Shown piece by piece: positions 59,089-64,000 of a stretch of 64,000 bases of DNA. This DNA comes from Pikeienuella litoralis (GTDB lineage: Bacteria > Pseudomonadota > Alphaproteobacteria > Rhodobacterales > Rhodobacteraceae): contig NZ_JBBHER010000004.1 of the NCBI RefSeq assembly GCF_037646705.1, positions 124,001 to 188,000 of the forward strand, given 5' to 3'. The position numbers were made by a program, and so were the translations under genes. Every line of letters starts with the position of its first letter. Position 1 is the first letter of the stretch. The notes beneath the pieces were generated by a model. The model ran no database searches and was not told the origin of the DNA. It saw only the letters and a program-made list of their open reading frames with translations.

Positions 59089-60032
59089 CATCCGATCTTC
59101 CCCGTCGTCGGTTTCTGACCATCACCGCCGCGTTCGCGGCGCTGCCCGCCATGGCGCATGCGTCGGCCCCGGTCGCGGAATGGCGCGGCGCGGCGCTGGG
59201 CGCGGGCGCGTCTCTGCGCCTGGTCGGGGTCGACCGCCGCGAGGCGCGCGGCGACTTCGCCGCGGTCGAGGCGGAATTGTCGCGGCTTGAGGACATATTC
59301 AGCCTCTACAGGGCCGGGTCCGCCCTTTCCGTTCTCAACCGGGACGGGCGCCTCCCGGCGCCGCCGCCCGAGATGCTGGAGCTTCTGTCGCTCGCCGGGG
59401 CGATCCACGCGAGCACGAATGGCGCATTCGATCCAACCATCCAACCGCTCTGGGCGCTTTACGCCGAGACCCCCGGTCACGCGCCGGACCGGGCCATGCT
59501 GACCGCCGCGCGCGCGCGGACCGGCTGGAGCGATGTGCGGATCGAACCGACAGAAATCGCCTTCGCGCATCCCCGCATGGCCATGACGCTGAACGGGATC
59601 GCGCAGGGCTATATCACCGACCGCGTCGCGGCGCTGCTGCGCGGGCGCGGGTTCAGCGACGTTCTTGTCGATATGGGCGAGATCGCGGGATTGGGGCGTC
59701 GCGCGGACGGCGGCGCCTGGCAGGTTGGCGTTGCGGCCCCGGACGGCCGCGTCATCCGCCGCACGACCCTGAAGGACCGGGCGCTCGCGACCTCTTCTCC
59801 GATGGGCACGCGCATCGGAGACGACGGCGATGTCGGCCATATTCTCGACCCGCGGCACGGGGCGCCGCATGCGCTGCGCGACATCGTATCAGTCTCCGCG
59901 GATCGCGCGGCGCTGGCGGATGCGCTTTCGACGGCGTTCTGCATCATGGACGACAAGGACGTCTCCGCGGCGCTTCTGTCCCATCCCGCCGCCAGGCTCG
60001 AAGCGCTCGGACCACGCGTAAGCGTGGCGTAA
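59085..60032 (+). CDS. nosX: NosX: ApbE-family FMN transferase
   Basis: A 315-residue exported ApbE-family protein. The leader LPRRRFLTITAAFAAL has a twin-arginine motif. The catalytic core includes TNGAFDPTIQPLW, MTLNGIAQGYITDRVA, the loop ALATSSPMGT and the acidic LADALSTAF. Its likely role is to attach FMN covalently to NosR; loss of NosX in Paracoccus is known to block N2O reduction. It is the last gene of nosRZDFYLX. Presence of nosX is typical of alphaproteobacterial clade I operons. Confidence 0.94.
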   Translation: MTSDLPRRRFLTITAAFAALPAMAHASAPVAEWRGAALGAGASLRLVGVDRREARGDFAAVEAELSRLEDIFSLYRAGSALSVLNRDGRLPAPPPEMLELLSLAGAIHASTNGAFDPTIQPLWALYAETPGHAPDRAMLTAARARTGWSDVRIEPTEIAFAHPRMAMTLNGIAQGYITDRVAALLRGRGFSDVLVDMGEIAGLGRRADGGAWQVGVAAPDGRVIRRTTLKDRALATSSPMGTRIGDDGDVGHILDPRHGAPHALRDIVSVSADRAALADALSTAFCIMDDKDVSAALLSHPAARLEALGPRVSVA

Positions 60033-60186
60033 GGGCGCCGCTCATGCTCGGGAGCCGCAGTCCGGCCGCGCGACATTGAAAGAGGCGGCCGAGAGGCCGT
60101 GAGCGCTGCTCGCCGATTTCGATTTTCTGCGTTCCGCCGCCGCGCTACGGTGCCGTCCGGGCGTCATTTTCGAGGAGTCATGGCCA

Positions 60187-61041
60187 GTGAAGCTGTTTGT
60201 CGCCATCATGATCGCCGCTTCCGCCGCGGCCTGCGCCGTCAGCGCCGAGCCGGCGAAGCAGCTTTTCGGCGCTCAAGCGACGCCGACCCTGACGAGCGCA
60301 CACGCGCCGCTCGGCTCTTACGCCAAAGGATGCCTCGCGGGCGGCGTCCGGCTGCCCGAGACCGGCCCCTCATGGCAGGCGATGCGGCTGGAGCGCAATC
60401 GCAACTGGGGGCATCCGGCGTTGATCGCGTTCATCACGCGTCTCGGCGCAGCCGCCGACTCCCTCGGCTGGGAGGGGATTCTGGTCGGAGACCTCAGCCA
60501 ACCGCGCGGCGGCCCGATGACGTCAGGGCACCAATCGCACCAGATCGGGCTCGACGCCGATATCTGGATGAGGCCGGGATACGCCCGGGAGCTGTCCCGC
60601 GCGGAGCGAAGCAAGATCAGCTCCTTCAGCGTGGTTGGCGCGGATCGCCGAAGCGTGAACGAACACTGGACGCCCGCGCACGCCCGCTTGCTCCGGGCCG
60701 CGGCTGAGGACGACGCCGTCGCACGGATCTTCGTCAACGCCGCGATAAAGGCCGCGCTTTGCCGCGATGAAGCCGCCGACAACCGGCTCTGGCTCCGGAA
60801 AATACGCCCCTGGTGGGGACACGCGGCGCATTTCCATGTGCGCCTCTCCTGCCCGCCCGACGCCGGCGAATGCGAAGATCAGGCCCCGCCGCCGCCGGGC
60901 GACGGCTGCGGCGACACCCTTGCGTGGTGGTTCTCGGATGAAGCGCTCAACCCGAAACCCGCGCCCAAGTCGACGCCGAAGCCGGCTCTCACCCTCGCCG
61001 ATCTGCCGCCCGCCTGCGCCGGCGTTCTGGCCGCGGAATGA
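60187..61041 (+). CDS. mepA: Penicillin-insensitive murein endopeptidase
   Basis: MepA cleaves D-Ala-meso-DAP cross-links in peptidoglycan. The 284-residue precursor has a signal peptide (about 1-20). The LAS-type zinc site is SGHQSHQIGLDADIW (His115, Asp125 region), and the third ligand is in AAHFHVRLSCP. Paired cysteines near the C-terminus fit a periplasmic protein. The start is GTG at 60187, with GAGGAG about a dozen bases upstream. The following gene overlaps its stop by 4 bp. Confidence 0.94.
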   Translation: MKLFVAIMIAASAAACAVSAEPAKQLFGAQATPTLTSAHAPLGSYAKGCLAGGVRLPETGPSWQAMRLERNRNWGHPALIAFITRLGAAADSLGWEGILVGDLSQPRGGPMTSGHQSHQIGLDADIWMRPGYARELSRAERSKISSFSVVGADRRSVNEHWTPAHARLLRAAAEDDAVARIFVNAAIKAALCRDEAADNRLWLRKIRPWWGHAAHFHVRLSCPPDAGECEDQAPPPPGDGCGDTLAWWFSDEALNPKPAPKSTPKPALTLADLPPACAGVLAAE

Positions 61042-61970
61042 TCGCCCTCGCCCTGGCCGCGGCGCTTCTGGCGTCGCCGCCGACGCTTTTGCGTGCGGAT
61101 CCGTTTTCTTCCGCGATGGCGACGAGAAGCCGGCCGATGACCTTCACGGCGCCTCCGAACGGGCCGCTGATCTTTCGCGGCGCCATCGCCATCCATCCGC
61201 CGGAGCTGCGGTTCGGCGGCATATCCGGGCTGACGATGGAAGGTCCGCGTTCGGTTCTCGCAATCACCGATTCTGGCGACTGGATCCGCTTCGAGCTCGA
61301 CCTTGTCGGCGGGCGGCTGGTCGGGGTGGGGGCCGTCCGGATCGCGCCAATTCTGGGCGCGAAGGGAGAACCGGCGCCGAGAGGCGCGCGCGACGCCGAA
61401 GACCTGACGCGCGATCCGGAAACCGGCCAGGTCTGGGTCTCCTTCGAAGGCTATCACCGGATCTGGGAGTTCGCGGAGCCGGGGGGGCCGGCGAGCCGCA
61501 CGATCAGGCATCCGGCATGGGCGCAGCTGAATGAGAACAATGGGATAGAATCGCTGGCGCGCGCGCCGGACGGCGGCCTCTGGGCGATCGGCGAAGCCGC
61601 CAGCGATGGGCGCTTCACCGCATGGGTGAACCAGGGCCCTGATTGGGAGATGAAAACCCTGCCGCAACGCGGGCCTTTTGCCCCGACCGGCGCCGCGTTC
61701 GGCCCCAATGGGTATCTTTATGTCACCGAGCGCGCCTTCTCCTTCACCGCCGGCTTCAGGTTTCGCCTTCGCCGGTTCAAATGGGGCGCGGAACCGGAGC
61801 CGCGCCTTGAAGAGGAGCTTATCTCGCTCGGCGCCGAGACGGCGATCGACAACATCGAAGGCGTCACGCTCTGGCGCGAGAACGGGCGAACCTTCCTGCT
61901 CATCGCATCGGACGACAATTTCATGCCCTTCGAGCGCAATGTCCTGGCGCTGTTCGAAGTGACGAGGTGA
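61038..61970 (+). CDS. Esterase-like activity of phytase family protein
   Basis: A 310-residue exported protein (signal peptide about 1-20) that matches the family named esterase-like activity of phytase (PF13449). Characteristic segments are GGISGLTMEGPRSVLAITDSG, RDAEDLTRDPETGQVWVSFE, and DNIEGVTLWRENGRTFLLIASDDNF. It is probably a beta-propeller. Enzymatic activity has been claimed only for a few members, so function here is unproven. It is coupled to mepA by an ATGA overlap and converges on putA. Confidence 0.85.
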   Translation: MIALALAAALLASPPTLLRADPFSSAMATRSRPMTFTAPPNGPLIFRGAIAIHPPELRFGGISGLTMEGPRSVLAITDSGDWIRFELDLVGGRLVGVGAVRIAPILGAKGEPAPRGARDAEDLTRDPETGQVWVSFEGYHRIWEFAEPGGPASRTIRHPAWAQLNENNGIESLARAPDGGLWAIGEAASDGRFTAWVNQGPDWEMKTLPQRGPFAPTGAAFGPNGYLYVTERAFSFTAGFRFRLRRFKWGAEPEPRLEEELISLGAETAIDNIEGVTLWRENGRTFLLIASDDNFMPFERNVLALFEVTR

Positions 61971-61983
61971 TGCGGCGGGGCGT

Positions 61984-64000
61984 TTAGCTCGCCGCCGCGA
62001 GAAGCTGCGCGTTGCCGCCGGCGGCGGTCGTGTCGATCGAGAGCGATCGCTCGGCGGCGAAGCGTTCGGGAGCGACCTCCTCGGTGATCAGCCGGACGAT
62101 GGGGCCCGGCCGGGAGGCCAACGCGCGGCGACAGAACGCCACCATCTCCGGATCCGAAAGCGCCACCGCGTCAAACGGCGCTCCGGCGAAGAACGCGTCG
62201 CCAGGGCGCCCGTCAAGCGCGGCCAGCGGCAGACGCGGATCGAGGAGCGGGCCGACGACGCGCGCGGCGTCCGGTCCGATGGCGAGCACGGCGTTTCCAA
62301 CGCGAAGCGCCTGAACGACATGGCCGAGAAGCGCCGGACCGCCGCCGACGCAGACCACGCGGCCAAGCGGCGCAAGCTGCAGACGGTTCGACTCCCCGGT
62401 CGGCCCGGGCAGGTCCAACGGCCCGCAATCGAGCGCCGCCGCCGCCGCCATCGCCGCCGCCGCGCGCCCGCGCAACAGCTTGCGCAGCACATCTATCCGG
62501 TCTTCCCTCGCACGCCACGGCCCGGGCGCGCTTTTCTCCAGAAGCGCGCGCGCCGCCGCCTCGTCCAACGGGGCCGCGTCCTTCACCGGCGCCGGAGACG
62601 GGCCCGGCGCCGGGCGGCTCCGAAACCGCGCGAGATAGTGCGGGCCTCCCGCCTTCGGCCCGGTGCCGGAGAGCCCCTCCCCGCCAAAGGGCTGGGAGCC
62701 GACGATGGCGCCGATCTGGTTCCGATTGACATAGAGATTGCCGACCTCGGCCGTGTCGACGATGGTCTGGACGCGCCGGTCGATCCGGGTGTGAAGCCCC
62801 AAGGTGAGCCCGTAACCCTTTGCGTTCACCGCGTTCATCACCGACTCGATCTGGTCGGCCGCGAATGTGGCGACATGCAGAACCGGCCCGAAAATCTCCC
62901 GCTCGATATCTTCGATCCCCGCCACCCGGATCGCCGCGGGCGCGGCGAAGACGCCTGTCTTCGGCGCGGCGATCCGGTGCAGGAGCCGCCCCTCAGCCCG
63001 CGCCGCCTCGACATATGTGTCGATCATCGTGCGCGCCTCTTCGTCGATCACCGGACCGATATCGGTGTCGAGCGCCGACGGATCGCCGAGACGAAGCGCG
63101 TCCATCGCGCCGAAAAGCATCTTCAGAAGCTTCGGCGCGATATCCTCCTGCACATAGAGGATTCTGAGCGCGGAGCAGCGTTGCCCGGCGCTCTGGAACG
63201 CGGAGGCGATGATGTCGCGGACCGCCTGCTCCGGCAACGCGGTGCTGTCGACGATCATCGCATTCAGCCCGCCAGTCTCCGCGATCAGCATCGCCTCAGG
63301 CGCCGTTTCCGCCAATTGCCTGTCGATCAGCTTCGCAACCTCGACCGAGCCGGTGAAGCAAACGCCGCCGAGACGCGGGTCCGCGGCAAGCGCGGCGCCG
63401 ACATCGCCCGCCCCCTGAACGAGGCGCAGCGCATCCGCCGGCACGCCCGCCTTATGGAGCAGCCGAACGCCGAGCGCGGCGATGAGCGGCGTCTGCTCGG
63501 CGGGCTTGGCCACCACCGCGTTCCCCGTCGCCAGAGCGGCGGCGATCTGCCCGGTGAAGATCGCGAGCGGGAAATTCCAGGGGGAGATGCATGCGATTAC
63601 GCCGCGCGCGGCGCCCGGCGCGCCCTCGATCCCCGCAGCGTAGAACCGGAGAAAATCCACCGCCTCGCGCAACTCCGCCACCGCGTCGTCAAGGGTCTTG
63701 CCCGCTTCTCGCGTCACAAGGGCGATAATTTCGCCGAAATGCGCCTCGTAAAGGTCCGCCGCCCGATTCAACGCCGCCGCCCGGTCGGCCGCCGGGCGCG
63801 CCGCCCAATCCGGCGCCGCAGCGGCCGCGGCGGTCAGCGCGGCGCCCACCTCCTCCGGGGTCGTCCACGTCACACGCCCGACCAGCGCGCCGGTCGCGGG
63901 CTCGCGCCGCTCCTCGCCCTCCTCTCCCCAGACATGGGCGCGGAATGGCGCGGCGGCGGCGTCTATCTCGGCGAGGTCGCTCTCTCCGGCGATGTCCCAC
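61984..64000 (-). CDS. putA: Bifunctional proline dehydrogenase / P5C dehydrogenase PutA (C-terminal part, cut by window end)
   Basis: The reading frame is open to the window end, giving about 670 residues of the C-terminal half. It contains the L-glutamate-gamma-semialdehyde dehydrogenase domain: ISPWNFPLAIFTGQ, the general base Glu in LIAETGGLNAMIVD, the nucleophile Cys in SAGQRCSALR, and QPFGGEGLSGTGPKAGGPHY, the PutA-type hallmark. A C-terminal alpha/beta domain (last about 200 residues) follows, as in long PutA. The proline dehydrogenase domain should lie beyond the window, so a stand-alone P5C dehydrogenase cannot be fully excluded. Confidence 0.9.
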   Translation of the reverse strand, partial: WDIAGESDLAEIDAAAAPFRAHVWGEEGEERREPATGALVGRVTWTTPEEVGAALTAAAAAAPDWAARPAADRAAALNRAADLYEAHFGEIIALVTREAGKTLDDAVAELREAVDFLRFYAAGIEGAPGAARGVIACISPWNFPLAIFTGQIAAALATGNAVVAKPAEQTPLIAALGVRLLHKAGVPADALRLVQGAGDVGAALAADPRLGGVCFTGSVEVAKLIDRQLAETAPEAMLIAETGGLNAMIVDSTALPEQAVRDIIASAFQSAGQRCSALRILYVQEDIAPKLLKMLFGAMDALRLGDPSALDTDIGPVIDEEARTMIDTYVEAARAEGRLLHRIAAPKTGVFAAPAAIRVAGIEDIEREIFGPVLHVATFAADQIESVMNAVNAKGYGLTLGLHTRIDRRVQTIVDTAEVGNLYVNRNQIGAIVGSQPFGGEGLSGTGPKAGGPHYLARFRSRPAPGPSPAPVKDAAPLDEAAARALLEKSAPGPWRAREDRIDVLRKLLRGRAAAAMAAAAALDCGPLDLPGPTGESNRLQLAPLGRVVCVGGGPALLGHVVQALRVGNAVLAIGPDAARVVGPLLDPRLPLAALDGRPGDAFFAGAPFDAVALSDPEMVAFCRRALASRPGPIVRLITEEVAPERFAAERSLSIDTTAAGGNAQLLAAAS

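Overview
This is a chromosomal segment from a GC-rich alphaproteobacterium, most likely of the order Rhodobacterales. The evidence is gene content and order: accB-accC-aat facing a DUF2155 gene, a mlaD/NDUFA12 pair, the divergent DUF6456/DUF6477 pair, an RDD-bpt pair, surE-pcm-nlpD beside tatABC, and a nosRZDFYLX operon that includes nosX. Genus cannot be resolved by reading alone. Coding density is very high. Many neighbours share ATGA start/stop overlaps, and two convergent gene pairs overlap at their 3' ends.

Region by region. 1-6.2 kb: fatty-acid initiation (accBC), aat, a tight minus-strand operon (tgt, NDUFA12, mlaD, a methyltransferase, DUF2155) and sufT. 6.5-11 kb: a sufA-like Fe-S carrier, tpiA, the DUF6456/DUF6477 pair around a control region with two inverted repeats, and a non-pyrrolysine MttB-family methyltransferase. 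11-18.7 kb: guaA, ppa, an MFS carrier, an unassigned P-loop protein, metA, ppk2, an RDD membrane protein and bpt. 18.7-21 kb: a secreted metzincin-type RTX protease. 21.4-29.5 kb: purB, then a minus-strand series nadK-perM-hda-ppk1-ppx. 29.7-34 kb: glyA-nrdR-ribD facing a polysaccharide-export lipoprotein. 34-40.6 kb: serS, surE-pcm-nlpD (the NlpD has a degenerate LytM domain), then a DUF815 ATPase and tatABC on the minus strand. 40.7-44.4 kb: a UMF1-like MFS carrier, a tandem Usp protein and a patatin-like lipoprotein. 44.8-49.7 kb: a TRAP transporter whose two membrane subunits are both enlarged, ending in a strong intrinsic terminator. 50-60 kb: S-formylglutathione hydrolase and the nitrous oxide reductase operon behind an FNR-type site. 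60-64 kb: mepA, a phytase-esterase-like protein and the 3' part of putA, which runs off the window.

Functional themes. Polyphosphate and pyrophosphate metabolism is well represented (ppk1, ppx, ppk2, ppa). Both bacterial N-end-rule transferases (aat, bpt) are present. The Tat translocon is encoded near three products with twin-arginine leaders (NosZ, NosX and the TRAP binding protein). The nos operon gives the cell the last step of denitrification: NosZ is the reductase, NosDFYL supply copper, NosR donates electrons and NosX supplies its covalent flavin.

I found no mobile element, CRISPR array, tRNA or rRNA. The least explained items are the long soluble C-terminal extension of the TRAP large subunit with its partner's extra membrane half, the inverted repeats between DUF6456 and DUF6477, the acidic tails of TatC, and the repeats ahead of nosR. 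None of these proves a new system.
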